Below, piece by piece: positions 33,373 through 42,456 of a stretch of 43,498 nucleotides of DNA; within the stretch, counting starts at the first letter, position 1; every line of letters begins with the position of its first letter. Source of the stretch: an uncultured Lachnospiraceae bacterium (lineage in GTDB: Bacteria; Bacillota; Clostridia; Lachnospirales; Lachnospiraceae). Both the position numbers and the translations under genes were made by a program. The stretch spans positions 1 through 43,498 of the forward strand of contig CAMEDC010000026.1 in assembly GCA_945913255.1 (NCBI GenBank). Direction: 5' to 3'. The notes under the pieces are model-generated. The model searched no databases. It was not told the DNA's origin and saw only the letters and a program-made list of their open reading frames with translations.

Positions 33373-34548
33373 TTATAAGTCAATAGAGGAATCAAAACGT
33401 TCTACCATACCAAGAATCTCTGATGCATATGCCGGATATCTGTGTACCACATCCATAATTTCCTGTCTTGCGGTTTCCGCCACCTCATTGTTATAATCCA
33501 TCTGTTTTCGCAAAGACTGCCGTCTGAGTATCAGTGTATGGCGTATTTCCACCATCTCACGCCTGTCAATCAGCGCTCCCGGCTGTCTGGCCCAGCGCTC
33601 CGAGTCTGCAATATGATAATTATTCATGCGGGAAACAAGCTGTTTCTGATAATACGCAAGCTTAGCTTCCGCCTCCGCATATTCCTTTCTTTCCTCCTTT
33701 TCCTTCTGATACTGCTGCCAGAGTTTCTCCAGCGATTCCGCACTGTTCGTATCATATTTCATATAGAGATATTCCATCAGGCTGCAATTGTTTACATACC
33801 GGATTTTCACCTTATTCTGAAGCTGAATTAACCTGTTGACGGCACCTTCCACCCGGCGCAGTTCCCTTTCACTGTCCGTATACTTCACCACAACCACGGT
33901 TACGGCAATCGTGACTGCTCCGGCAGCCAGCAGATACCCAACTCTTGTATTCATTTCAAAGCCGAATTGCAGAACCAGCAAAAGCACAAGACAGACTGCA
34001 AAAGCTGTCAGAAAGATAACTGCCATTCCCCGGAGATTTTCCAGCAGAACACTCAGTTCTCCCCTTCTGAATTCATAGGCATGGCGTTCCCTGTCCAGTT
34101 TCCGGAGATCCTGCTTAATCAGCTCCCCGTACTGTTCACACTCTTTCAGTTTACCGATTCCCTCCTGAACCTGATCCTCCTGCTTTTTCATCTTATAGTA
34201 GTCGGCATCGCTCATCTTTGTTTTTCTGCCGTGGTATCTCTCCCGTTCCTGTTCCATGGCAAGAAGTCTCCTGGCGACCACGTTGATTTCTTCTCTCTCT
34301 TCCTCCGGCAATGCCTCAATTTCCTCCATATCCGTCAGGTAGGATGTCACCAGAGAATACTCACCCTTCAGAAGGTTCATTTCCTTTGACACTTCCGCCA
34401 TTTGTTCCAGACAGTTTGTGATGTATCGGCTCCTCTGCTCCTCGTCTTCAAAATCAACGTTCTCACCGGAAGCTTTCAGGCTTTCCCAATCGTCTTCCGC
34501 ATGCCTTTCTTTCGTCCTTCTTCCGAAGATTCTGCTCCAAAATCCCAT
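33373..34548 (-). CDS. Coiled-coil membrane protein, last gene of the Hsp70-like operon
   Basis: A 391-residue protein. A long charged helical region (about 20-180, heptad-like, rich in Glu, Arg and Lys) is followed by two adjacent membrane helices, MAVIFLTAFAVCLVLLLVLQF and VGYLLAAGAVTIAVTVVVV (about 185-240). A second coiled coil (about 245-370) completes it. Both coils would face the cytoplasm if the helices form a hairpin. I do not recognise a family. The ATG at 34548 follows AAAGGAAG by 7 bp, 17 bp after the preceding gene. It may anchor the other operon products to the membrane; this is inferred from context only. Confidence 0.75.
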   Translation of the reverse strand: MGFWSRIFGRRTKERHAEDDWESLKASGENVDFEDEEQRSRYITNCLEQMAEVSKEMNLLKGEYSLVTSYLTDMEEIEALPEEEREEINVVARRLLAMEQERERYHGRKTKMSDADYYKMKKQEDQVQEGIGKLKECEQYGELIKQDLRKLDRERHAYEFRRGELSVLLENLRGMAVIFLTAFAVCLVLLLVLQFGFEMNTRVGYLLAAGAVTIAVTVVVVKYTDSERELRRVEGAVNRLIQLQNKVKIRYVNNCSLMEYLYMKYDTNSAESLEKLWQQYQKEKEERKEYAEAEAKLAYYQKQLVSRMNNYHIADSERWARQPGALIDRREMVEIRHTLILRRQSLRKQMDYNNEVAETARQEIMDVVHRYPAYASEILGMVERFDSSIDL

Positions 34549-34564
34549 TTTTACTTCCTTTCGC

Positions 34565-35419
34565 TCAGTCACACACACTGTTGCGATAGCTATCCTTCAA
34601 GTTCTGTACTATCTTTTCATTTTCCTCGTAATATTTCTGCATATCTCCTTTTTGCCGTAATTCCCGCCTGTTGTTGAGCTGCAGATACTCAGGCTGTTCT
34701 TCCCACAGACTGTTCACTGCCTCAATATCTTTCTCCAGTTCAAGAGTCTGACTGTACATTTCCGCATGTTCTGCTGCAAACGCCACATACTCGCTCTCCG
34801 AAAGTTCCATTCTCTTCGCCGCAAGATATGACTTATAGCAATCGGCATCTCCGCCCATTTCCCATGCCTCAAAAAAACACTCTGCAGCCTTTTCATAGAG
34901 CATCAGTCCCGTAAGTGCCACTCCCTTATTGTTCAGAATCGATGCCAGACAACTCACTGCCGGAAGTGGTTCTCCCTCTTTCTCCTGTTCTTTCCAGGTG
35001 AAAAGTAACTTGTCATATTCCCTGACAGCTGTCATGTATTTCTTCTTTTTCACAAGATAATCAATCTGACTCTTTCTTTTCTCGATTTTGCTTAATCCGG
35101 ATCCCTGTTTCAGTACCTGCTCCACCTCTTCCACAGTCCTGTTGTCAAAGAAACCGGTATCCTTCAGGATAAACACCACAAAAGCACTCAGCGAACCTTT
35201 CCTGTGCACCAGCGGATAAAGTGTCCTGGCAAGTTCTCTTCTTCCGCACTCTTCGTCAATCCATTGCAGAAGTTCATCGTTCATCAGTGACTGGTCGAGC
35301 AGAAATGCATTTTCCTTCAGCAGATAACAAAGTTCTTCCATGCAGTAGGCATTCATCTCCAGCCCCGGAATACAATATGGAGTTTTAGCGTAATTTCCCA
35401 CACAGACGCTAACGCGCAT
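34565..35419 (-). CDS. Helical-repeat protein of unknown function in the Hsp70-like operon
   Basis: A 284-residue soluble, mostly helical protein. The middle (about 115-235) looks like TPR-type helix pairs, for example LVKKKKYMTAVREYDKLLF and LNNKGVALTGLMLYEKAAECFFEAWEMGG, the latter close to the TPR consensus. The C-terminus is a charged helix. No signal peptide or catalytic motif is seen. A strong TAGGAGG precedes the ATG, 8 bp after the stop of the ATPase-like gene. TPR proteins often act as adaptors, so it may link the Hsp70-like protein to a client or to the membrane partner. I cannot name a family with confidence. Confidence 0.75.
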   Translation of the reverse strand: MRVSVCVGNYAKTPYCIPGLEMNAYCMEELCYLLKENAFLLDQSLMNDELLQWIDEECGRRELARTLYPLVHRKGSLSAFVVFILKDTGFFDNRTVEEVEQVLKQGSGLSKIEKRKSQIDYLVKKKKYMTAVREYDKLLFTWKEQEKEGEPLPAVSCLASILNNKGVALTGLMLYEKAAECFFEAWEMGGDADCYKSYLAAKRMELSESEYVAFAAEHAEMYSQTLELEKDIEAVNSLWEEQPEYLQLNNRRELRQKGDMQKYYEENEKIVQNLKDSYRNSVCD

Positions 35420-35427
35420 AAAGCCTC

Positions 35428-36711
35428 CTAATATAAATCAATTTCTTTTGTCCAGCTTCTCCCTGAAACCGGACGAATTTCACCAAACCCCAAATCTGTC
35501 ACTTCTACAACCAGACGTTTCTCTGACTTCATAAAAAAATGACCCTTCAGCCTGGCAACCGTTCCCGGGAAATCTTCCAGTACAAGTTGTTCTGTCCGAA
35601 CCTGTTTGCCAATTAAAGGTGTTATGATTAGTGTCAGTCTGTCTCCTCCCTGGAGATAAAACTCGAAAGAATATTCTGCCTCATACCAGTTTATTCCCGC
35701 ATCCAACAACGCATAATAAGATTCCTCACCCTGGCGCAGAATTTTCATGCCGATATTCGCCTTGCATTTTTCATTTCCCAAAAAGACATAGTCTTTTTCT
35801 GTTCTCTCGGGGGCCAGCCTTTGCTGCATTGCCTGACAAGCCCCTTTGCCAAATAGATTGTTCCCCTGAAATACTCTGCGCCCTCTGCACAAATAGCGCA
35901 ACGACTTTTTCATCCACTCCTGATGAAAACCATCACCAATCAGGAAAACACTGTCTATCAGATTTTCTGCGCAGTTTTCCTCCGCAATCCGCAGAAGTGC
36001 TTCATCAAGTTCCTCCATCCGTCTCTCCCGCAGACTCTGCTGCTCCGGAAGCGGCTCGCAGGGATAAAAGGGATATTCTCTCTCATCAATAAAAGCAACC
36101 ACAGGTGTCGTCCGCTTGTTACATTCCATCCGGTAAGTCCTGATACATTTCTCTCCATAATCCATCAGAAGAGCCTGGTGCGCCCAAAGTGCCGCCGGCT
36201 GATGAATCATATAGTGATAAAAACTCTCTGTGTGGTTCTGAAAACTCACCCTGTCGGTCTTCAGATGCAGACCGGATGCCACCTGACTTAAAGTTTCCAG
36301 CATTCTATGATCCAGCATCTGAGAGGTAATCATCATTGCACTGATTTTGTCCGGTGAACCGACCTGCGTCAAGAGTCCCAGGCTTCGTTTTACAAATAAG
36401 GTCAGAAGTGCCACCGGATTAAAATTCTCTCCCTCTATTACAACCGGCTCCCCGTCCAATGCCTGTGCAAGCAGATCCTTTACCAAAATACCATTCTGCC
36501 CCTCTGCATAACGCAGCGCTTCCTTTCCATAAAACCACTGGTTCACACCGATTCTTTTGCAAAGCACTGCAGGAATATTATAATTTTGTTCCCCTGCCAC
36601 CTGAGACAATGTCTCCACATCACCCGTTTCGGAGACAGCATAACTAATCTGGCAGAATTCATTCCCCAGGTCATATCCCAGTATCAGTTTTTCGCCGCTC
36701 AAAAAGCCCAT
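35428..36711 (-). CDS. Hsp70/actin-fold ATPase-like protein, DUF5716-like
   Basis: A 427-residue protein with the landmarks of the actin/Hsp70 fold. The phosphate-1-like segment is LILGYDLGNEFCQISY at the N-terminus, and the phosphate-2-like segment is ALLMDYGEKCIRTYRM (about 180). The adenosine-like segment is SVFLIGDGFHQEWMKKSL followed by FGKGACQAM (about 260-300). The remaining 110 residues or so look beta-rich. DnaK's GGGT loop is not conserved, so ATPase activity is uncertain. The family resembles what I recall as DUF5716, found beside DUF5717 in Clostridia. AAAGGATG precedes the ATG. It sits 19 bp after the giant helical-repeat gene, implying joint function. Confidence 0.75.
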   Translation of the reverse strand: MGFLSGEKLILGYDLGNEFCQISYAVSETGDVETLSQVAGEQNYNIPAVLCKRIGVNQWFYGKEALRYAEGQNGILVKDLLAQALDGEPVVIEGENFNPVALLTLFVKRSLGLLTQVGSPDKISAMMITSQMLDHRMLETLSQVASGLHLKTDRVSFQNHTESFYHYMIHQPAALWAHQALLMDYGEKCIRTYRMECNKRTTPVVAFIDEREYPFYPCEPLPEQQSLRERRMEELDEALLRIAEENCAENLIDSVFLIGDGFHQEWMKKSLRYLCRGRRVFQGNNLFGKGACQAMQQRLAPERTEKDYVFLGNEKCKANIGMKILRQGEESYYALLDAGINWYEAEYSFEFYLQGGDRLTLIITPLIGKQVRTEQLVLEDFPGTVARLKGHFFMKSEKRLVVEVTDLGFGEIRPVSGRSWTKEIDLY

Positions 36712-36730
36712 GCCGTCATCCTTTCTTTCC

Positions 36731-39700
36731 TTATTTCAGTCCAAACAGCTTCCCGTTCAGGAATTCCTTCCTTTTGTACTCTTCCAGAAGGTTGTCCATC
36801 GTGTCAAAGTCCTCCAGTGTCTTGCTGATTACAATATCATTCACCAACTGATACCTGCTGTCGTGTCCTTCTCCCCGGATGTCGCTCTTCTGAAGATTTC
36901 CGCTTTCCGTCAGCTGTTCCTCGCCATTTCTTTCCTCTGTGATATAGTATTGAAGCGTCTCACCAAAAAACAGGACAAATTCCTTGAAGCACACACCGCC
37001 CAACACCTCCTGCATATACTCCGTTGTATATTCATCCGACTCACCGTTTTCATGCAGAATCACATAATGAATACTGGTTTTTCCCCTGGGATTTGCATGA
37101 TATTCAATGATTGTTTTATCAGCCAGTTCCAGTGCAACCTCCCTGTTTTCCTTGTAGGCTCTGAAAAATTCCAGATGAATCCCATCCGACATCATCTCGT
37201 GCAGAAAACCTTCCGCCAGCCGATTCACCTGTTCCGTGCGCTCCGGTTTTGCCTCTGCGTAGTATTTCAGATAAGCAAGTCTGCATACCCTCTGCACAGG
37301 TTCTCCTCTCAGATACATCGCCTGAATTTCCTGGAATACATCGCTCTCCATGACTCGATCCTTCACAAAGTAATCATACGCACATTGCGCGAGAAAAGCT
37401 TCCTCCACCTCCGGCTTTGGCCCCTGGGATATGTAATATCGGAAAATTTCCATTTTTTCGCCCACAAATGCTCCCGAATACAGCATTTGCACCAGAATGG
37501 TTTCCGAAAGCCGGAAACAATCCACGCCAAAAGCCCTCGCTGCTTTCCAGATATCTCGCATGGATTTCGTCATCCCGCGATAGTACAGGACAAGATACTG
37601 TAGTACCGTGCTGTCATACTTCCCCTTCTGAAAAGCATATACTGCGGAAGCTGTCAATATCGTATCTTCCATCATGTGGCTTTTCTCCATTAAAGGACTA
37701 ATCAACCGCACCAATATCTTGGCATCCATAAAATACGGTCCATAAGTTTCCAGCCACTCGCCGGCTAACTCAAAGTTACCGCGAAGCACCATAAAACGGA
37801 TTACTATACTCCGCTCCTCCATGCTCAGTTCTTCCGGAGCGATTGTCTGTAAATATTCATCCAGGCATCGCATATTATCCGTATCATAATAATGCTGGAG
37901 GATTCTCAGAACAAGCTCGCGATGCATCCGGCTGTCACAATACCCTGAAGACACCACCCGCAGTGCACGCTCAATATTTTCTTCCCCATCTTCCAGACGG
38001 CTTCTCTCACTGTCACACAGGTATAAGTCCAGAGCCGGATGAGATTTGGCCAGCGGCAATATCATTCTTAAGAATTTTCCGGGCACCATCAGCTTTTCTA
38101 TGGTATATTCCGCATTTCTGATAAATCGATTGCTCCATGCATCTTCAAATACTATAGTGCAGTCATTTCCGTACAGTGCGACCCACGTTTCCCCGCCATT
38201 TAAAACATACTCCTCCGGGTACAGATTCCCCGGCTGATAGACATAAACCTTACGGAGCCTGTCATCCTCCACCCGGATCAGATTTGCAAAGAGCAGGCTT
38301 GACAAAGCTTCCGCTGTTTGTTCATTTATCATTCCCGGCTGCAGCAATCTGTTATACAGATCCGCCAGCTGCCGGTTAATATGGCGCTTCAAAATCTGGT
38401 CCACACAAAAATGCTCCATTCGGCTGCGATAGTTCTCCGGTATGTCCCCCAGTTTATCCGCATTTTTCAGGATATAGTCATAGAGATAGGCACAGTGTTC
38501 ATAATCCAGATTATTCTGATAAGAAAAATACAGAAGTACCATCTTGGGAATTTCATATGTCCTGTTCAGGTTCAGAGACATCATATAATATTCATACAGA
38601 TTGGTAATGCGAAGCTGATTCTCTATTCCTGCCTGATACCATGCCAAATATTTCTCACCGGTTTTTCCGCCCTTGATAAGCAAAGTACAAATTTCCTGCA
38701 GGATTCGTACATCCTCATTCTTTTTATACAGACGAACCAAAATGCGATAAACCGTCTGGCTGTACTCACACATTCTGCATGTCAGACCTACAAATTGCTC
38801 CACTACCTCCGGCTTCAGGATATCCTGCTTTGAGCCATACATAAGTACCTGACGTTCAAAACTGCCCAGACGTCTCAAAAGAGCCGGATTATTGTTCAAA
38901 AGAGCCATTGCTTCAATATAAAGCACCGGGCTGCTACAGCCAATGTTAAATTGCTTCTCCAGGAAAACCCATTTTCCGGTGATTGACTTATGATATTCCT
39001 CCGACAAATACAATAACAGCCACGCCACACGCCAGTTGGAGTTATCCTGACGATAGATACGCTCCACTTCTGCTGCCACCTGATTCACATACTTTTCTTC
39101 ACGATGTATCAGCGTAGTCAGGTAAAGGTAATAGGCCAGCAGAGTATCGTTTCCCTGTCCCTTTTCCAGAAGTTCCGAAACGTGATCAAGAATCCAGCCC
39201 GCCTCGTTATAGCGTTCTTCCGTAATCAGAAGCTGTGCCTGAAAAAGCCTTGCTGCTATATTATTCTCATCCATGGAAACCTGTCGTTCCACAAGTTTTC
39301 CCGTTTCTTTCAGCCAGGTGCTCGTACCGATTTTTCTTGTCCGAAAAGCCTGGTAAAATTCCATCAGCTGCACAACATTTCGTTTTGCGGACAAATCAGT
39401 ACTTCTGTATACACTGCTCTCCCCGGTTCTCACAGTCACAGGTATCGTCAGAGACACGTAGGAATTATAAAGAAAAATCTGCCCGAAGTTCTTACCCTTC
39501 CGGCAAAAGCTGCTGTCAATAAACACCGGAAGTCTGCAATGATTGCCCAGGAAATCATCATCCGTCAGCACTTCTTTCTCCGTAAACAGGAAATCACCAT
39601 TGCATTCCACGTAAAGTCTGGTGTATCCCCAACCGTTTCGCACAATGGTCAGTTCCCGTTCCATTACGGCATACGAAGCCTGCGCTGTGAGTGCATCCAG

Positions 39701-40303
39701 CAATAGTTCCTGTTCCTCCACAAGAAATTCCACCTTCTGCTTCTTGTTAATCTGAATCAGGAACTCTTCTACATTCTGTTCCCAGCCTTCCACTGCCGAG
39801 AGCGCTCTGTAATCGTCCAGAAACTTTGCATCACTTCCCTGGAAAATGACAGGAAATTCGGGAGAATAAAATAAATTGACTGCCTCCTGCCAGTTGCTCT
39901 TTGCAAGATTGGCAAAATGGAACAGATTCTTGATTGTACCGATGGAGGATTCCAGAACCGTACGTTCTATAGAAACAACGAAAGGGATATAATACTCACC
40001 CTGATTACTGATAATATAAAAGTTGCCCTTTACCACATCCCCTTCTTCCATGTTTTCTCCATGGAAACAGAAAGATATCTCCTCATCACCGCCGATAAAA
40101 TCACTTGTCAGACATTCCATCCGAAGGTCTGAGCTGATTACTGTTCCGCTGGTAAACTGTCCCTGAGGAGAAAAGATGTGAAAAGAGCCTTCGTACTGCT
40201 CTCCCTTATGCAGGGAAATTTCTATTTTTGCGCAGGAGAAATCAAGAGAACCGTTCTCATAGTCGAAGTTTCCCTCCAGAATCTGATTGATTATCTTCTG
40301 CAT
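36731..40303 (-). CDS. Giant helical-repeat protein, DUF5717-like
   Basis: A 1190-residue cytosolic protein and the largest in the window. Residues about 1-200 are beta-rich with two similar Ig-like stretches (ISLHKGEQYEGSFHIFSPQG and then GDVVKGNFYIISNQGEYYIP). A long middle (about 330-980) is alpha-helical and repeat-like, with alternating Leu/Tyr helices typical of TPR or HEAT scaffolds. The C-terminal segment (about 1050-1190) is mixed. No enzyme motif, signal peptide or membrane helix is visible. It resembles what I recall as DUF5717. It is the first gene of the four-gene operon and its promoter lies in the preceding terminator. GGTGAG precedes the ATG. Confidence 0.75.
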   Translation of the reverse strand: MQKIINQILEGNFDYENGSLDFSCAKIEISLHKGEQYEGSFHIFSPQGQFTSGTVISSDLRMECLTSDFIGGDEEISFCFHGENMEEGDVVKGNFYIISNQGEYYIPFVVSIERTVLESSIGTIKNLFHFANLAKSNWQEAVNLFYSPEFPVIFQGSDAKFLDDYRALSAVEGWEQNVEEFLIQINKKQKVEFLVEEQELLLDALTAQASYAVMERELTIVRNGWGYTRLYVECNGDFLFTEKEVLTDDDFLGNHCRLPVFIDSSFCRKGKNFGQIFLYNSYVSLTIPVTVRTGESSVYRSTDLSAKRNVVQLMEFYQAFRTRKIGTSTWLKETGKLVERQVSMDENNIAARLFQAQLLITEERYNEAGWILDHVSELLEKGQGNDTLLAYYLYLTTLIHREEKYVNQVAAEVERIYRQDNSNWRVAWLLLYLSEEYHKSITGKWVFLEKQFNIGCSSPVLYIEAMALLNNNPALLRRLGSFERQVLMYGSKQDILKPEVVEQFVGLTCRMCEYSQTVYRILVRLYKKNEDVRILQEICTLLIKGGKTGEKYLAWYQAGIENQLRITNLYEYYMMSLNLNRTYEIPKMVLLYFSYQNNLDYEHCAYLYDYILKNADKLGDIPENYRSRMEHFCVDQILKRHINRQLADLYNRLLQPGMINEQTAEALSSLLFANLIRVEDDRLRKVYVYQPGNLYPEEYVLNGGETWVALYGNDCTIVFEDAWSNRFIRNAEYTIEKLMVPGKFLRMILPLAKSHPALDLYLCDSERSRLEDGEENIERALRVVSSGYCDSRMHRELVLRILQHYYDTDNMRCLDEYLQTIAPEELSMEERSIVIRFMVLRGNFELAGEWLETYGPYFMDAKILVRLISPLMEKSHMMEDTILTASAVYAFQKGKYDSTVLQYLVLYYRGMTKSMRDIWKAARAFGVDCFRLSETILVQMLYSGAFVGEKMEIFRYYISQGPKPEVEEAFLAQCAYDYFVKDRVMESDVFQEIQAMYLRGEPVQRVCRLAYLKYYAEAKPERTEQVNRLAEGFLHEMMSDGIHLEFFRAYKENREVALELADKTIIEYHANPRGKTSIHYVILHENGESDEYTTEYMQEVLGGVCFKEFVLFFGETLQYYITEERNGEEQLTESGNLQKSDIRGEGHDSRYQLVNDIVISKTLEDFDTMDNLLEEYKRKEFLNGKLFGLK

Positions 40304-40323
40304 TCATACTCACCCACTCTACC

Positions 40324-40380
40324 AAAAAAATTACCCTGTGTTCTATTATATCAAATTTTATAACACAGGGCAATTTTTTT
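40324..40380 (-). terminator. 19-bp terminator hairpin of the YtrABC-like operon
   Basis: Two 19-bp arms (40324-40342 and 40362-40380) pair with one mismatch around a 19-nt loop. Each outer arm ends in seven A or T bases, so it can terminate in both directions. The right arm overlaps the last bases of the permease gene. The loop holds the -10 of the next operon's promoter. Confidence 0.85.
40345..40373 (-). promoter_or_regulatory. Promoter embedded in the terminator hairpin
   Basis: The minus strand reads TTGCCC (40373-40368), 17 bp, then a perfect TATAAT (40350-40345). The -10 lies in the hairpin loop and the -35 in one arm. Transcription would start near 40338 and lead to the 1190-residue gene 35 bp on. 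Confidence 0.65.
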
Positions 40381-41242
40381 ATTCCATATTCAATTTCTTA
40401 TTAATTACAAGATAGGATACAATATAGAGAATCACTGCCAGTAAAACACTTTGAATCATTCCGCTCAGAGTAGTCGCATTCATATAACTGTCCAGAGCCA
40501 CCGTATCACTCATCATTTCCGTTATGGCATTCATGGAAGTAACACTCTGCACCACACTGCTGATAATCATGGAAAGCACCGTAATACCTACATAACTGAC
40601 TATTGCCATCAGGACTCTGTGCTTTGTAAACAGCTGGCCGATAGAAATCGCACCAAACAGAATAATCACAGTACAGAAAGGCCCGATAAGGATTGAAATA
40701 ATCATCACCACAAGCCACCGAACCAGATCAATACCAAGTTCCGTCTTCATCAGGTGAAGCAATTCATCCCAGTTCTCCGAAATTTCCTTCCAGACCTCTG
40801 TCCATGCATCATCCGGTACTACCGCACCAAGCAGTGCTGCCATCAGTCCAATCACGGATGCTACCACTGCTGCCGAGACAATCAGATACCAGATACCGCT
40901 CACAAGAATCTTGCTAATCAAAAGCTTGTGCTTTGTTACAGGCAGCGTATGCGTTAAATATCCCTCGTCCGTATACATGGTTTTATAGAAATGCACGCCC
41001 AGATAAATAATCATACCATAGGTAGTTCCTATCAGCATAAACACATAAAGCATCAGGGTAATCATACTCAGAATATCCAGGGTACCGACGCTGCTGTAAT
41101 AACTGTCATTCGACAGTGCCTGCCACATGGGCGTCTGAAATGCCAGCCAGCCAAAGAATGTAACCCCAAGTATCAGAATCAGCATCAGACAGCCTACTTT
41201 ATAGGTGCCCTTCCACTCATGTTTCATCAGTTTTCCTAACAT
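40379..41242 (-). CDS. ABC transporter permease, ABC-2-like
   Basis: A 287-residue membrane protein with six predicted helices. Examples are GCLMLILILGVTFFGWLAF near the N-terminus, MITLMLYVFMLIGTTYGMIIY, and a C-terminal SVLLAVILYIVSYLVI. Its start overlaps the ATPase stop by 7 bp, with GGGAGG upstream, so the two are translationally coupled. With the GntR regulator it forms a YtrABC-like set. In B. subtilis this type responds to cell-envelope stress and peptide antibiotics. The substrate here is unknown. A strong terminator follows. Confidence 0.87.
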   Translation of the reverse strand: MLGKLMKHEWKGTYKVGCLMLILILGVTFFGWLAFQTPMWQALSNDSYYSSVGTLDILSMITLMLYVFMLIGTTYGMIIYLGVHFYKTMYTDEGYLTHTLPVTKHKLLISKILVSGIWYLIVSAAVVASVIGLMAALLGAVVPDDAWTEVWKEISENWDELLHLMKTELGIDLVRWLVVMIISILIGPFCTVIILFGAISIGQLFTKHRVLMAIVSYVGITVLSMIISSVVQSVTSMNAITEMMSDTVALDSYMNATTLSGMIQSVLLAVILYIVSYLVINKKLNME

Positions 41243-41937
41243 GCGAACACCTCCCTGAAATAAGCATCTACGGATTTTCCATGCTGTTCTCTGATATTGT
41301 CAACAGAAGTATAAAGTACCAGATGCCCATACCGCATAAAAATCACTTCGTCCAAAACCTGTTCAATATCACCAATCAGGTGAGTTGAAATAATCACAGT
41401 TGCTTCCGGATTATAGTTGTTGATAATGGTGCGCAAAATATAGTCCCGTGCTGCAGGGTCAACACCGGCAATCGGTTCATCCAGCACATACAAATCGGCA
41501 TTTCTGCTCATAACAAGAATCAACTGCACTTTCTCCTTGTTTCCCTTTGACAGCGTCTTCAGTTTTGTAGACGGGTCAATATTCAGGCTCTTAAGCATCT
41601 CCAATGCCTTCTCCCGGGAAAAATCATCATAAAAATCACAGAAATAATCCAGTATCTGACTGATTTTCTGTCCGCCGGACAGATAAGTGCGATCGGGCAG
41701 ATATGCCACATGGGCTTTTGTCTCTACACCCACATACTTACCGTTAATCATGATGCTGCCCTGCGTAGGCGTTAACAAGCCATTCATCATCTTAATCAGT
41801 GTCGTTTTTCCGCTTCCGTTCGGTCCCAGCAGTCCGATAATTTTCCCCTTCGGAAGCGTCAGCGTTATGTTGTTTACCGCAACATGTTTCGCATCGTAGG
41901 CCTTTGTCAGCCCTACAATTTCAACCAGTTCATTCAT
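41236..41937 (-). CDS. ABC transporter ATP-binding protein, YtrB-like
   Basis: A 233-residue stand-alone nucleotide-binding domain. Walker A is GPNGSGKTT, the signature is LSKGNKEK (with N replacing the second usual residue pattern LSGGQ), and Walker B is LYVLDEPIAGVD with the catalytic Glu. The H-loop is ISTHL. The signature LSKGN is common in antibiotic-resistance-type exporters of the BcrA/YtrB kind. The ATG at 41937 follows AGAGGA by 8 bp and lies 4 bp after the GntR stop; a longer frame from 41958 is less likely. It pairs with the permease downstream. Confidence 0.92.
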   Translation of the reverse strand: MNELVEIVGLTKAYDAKHVAVNNITLTLPKGKIIGLLGPNGSGKTTLIKMMNGLLTPTQGSIMINGKYVGVETKAHVAYLPDRTYLSGGQKISQILDYFCDFYDDFSREKALEMLKSLNIDPSTKLKTLSKGNKEKVQLILVMSRNADLYVLDEPIAGVDPAARDYILRTIINNYNPEATVIISTHLIGDIEQVLDEVIFMRYGHLVLYTSVDNIREQHGKSVDAYFREVFAC

Positions 41938-41941
41938 AAAC

Positions 41942-42310
41942 TTATTCCTCTCCCTCACAATTGTTCTGAAGCAGTTCTACTGCCTCTCTTTTCGGATAGC
42001 CCAGTTCCTTCATCTTGGAAAAATAGGTATCCGCATGTTCCTTAGCAAGACCCGACTTTATGTTTTGAATCAATTCCTCATCCTCGGTCACCGTCCTGCC
42101 GTTGGTACGTTGTGTGATAATCAATCCACTTCGCTCCAGCTCTGCAAAAGCCTTCTGCATCGTGTTGGGATTCACCGCAGCCACCGCTGCCAGTTCCCGC
42201 ACACTGGGCAGCTTTCCTCCCGGCGAATAATAGCCGGAAACAATCTGCATCTGGATCCTTTCCACAAGCTGTGCATAAATTGGCCTGTCAGCATCCAAAT
42301 CCCATGCCAT
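41942..42310 (-). CDS. GntR-family regulator, YtrA subfamily
   Basis: A 122-residue regulator. The N-terminal winged helix-turn-helix (about 5-75) shows PIYAQLVERIQMQIVSG, GGKLPSVRELA and NPNTMQKAFAELERSGLI, typical of GntR. The short C-terminal tail of about 45 residues, without a ligand domain, marks the YtrA subfamily, which usually represses its own operon with an ABC transporter. AGGAGG precedes the ATG. A 20-bp imperfect palindrome overlies the transcription start, fitting autorepression. Confidence 0.92.
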   Translation of the reverse strand: MAWDLDADRPIYAQLVERIQMQIVSGYYSPGGKLPSVRELAAVAAVNPNTMQKAFAELERSGLIITQRTNGRTVTEDEELIQNIKSGLAKEHADTYFSKMKELGYPKREAVELLQNNCEGEE

Positions 42311-42342
42311 ATATCAGCACCTCCTCTCGCTACCTGTATCAC

Positions 42343-42362
42343 TGTATTATCTTTATAGTACA
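42343..42362. promoter_or_regulatory. Candidate YtrA-type operator
   Basis: TGTATTATCTTTATAGTACA is an inverted repeat with 8-bp arms (one mismatch) and a 4-bp centre. YtrA-family operators known to me have a similar GTA...TAC dyad. It begins one base past the -10, covering the start site of the regulator operon. Confidence 0.6.
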
Positions 42363-42391
42363 ATAATATGTACACTTCTGCATTTTGTCAA
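42363..42391 (-). promoter_or_regulatory. Promoter of the YtrABC-like operon
   Basis: The minus strand reads a perfect TTGACA (42391-42386), 17 bp, then TATTAT (42368-42363), matching five of six positions. Confidence 0.8.
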
Positions 42392-42456
42392 TACCCATCT
42401 TCACATTTTTTGAGAATGTGCATATAAATACCATAACTAACCCTGTGAGGAATTTT

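Noticed and set aside
42421..42456. Sporulation sigma-factor promoter for the SleC-like gene
   Set aside because: GAATG and CATAACTA resemble sigma-G elements but lie only about 13 bp apart, too close for that class.
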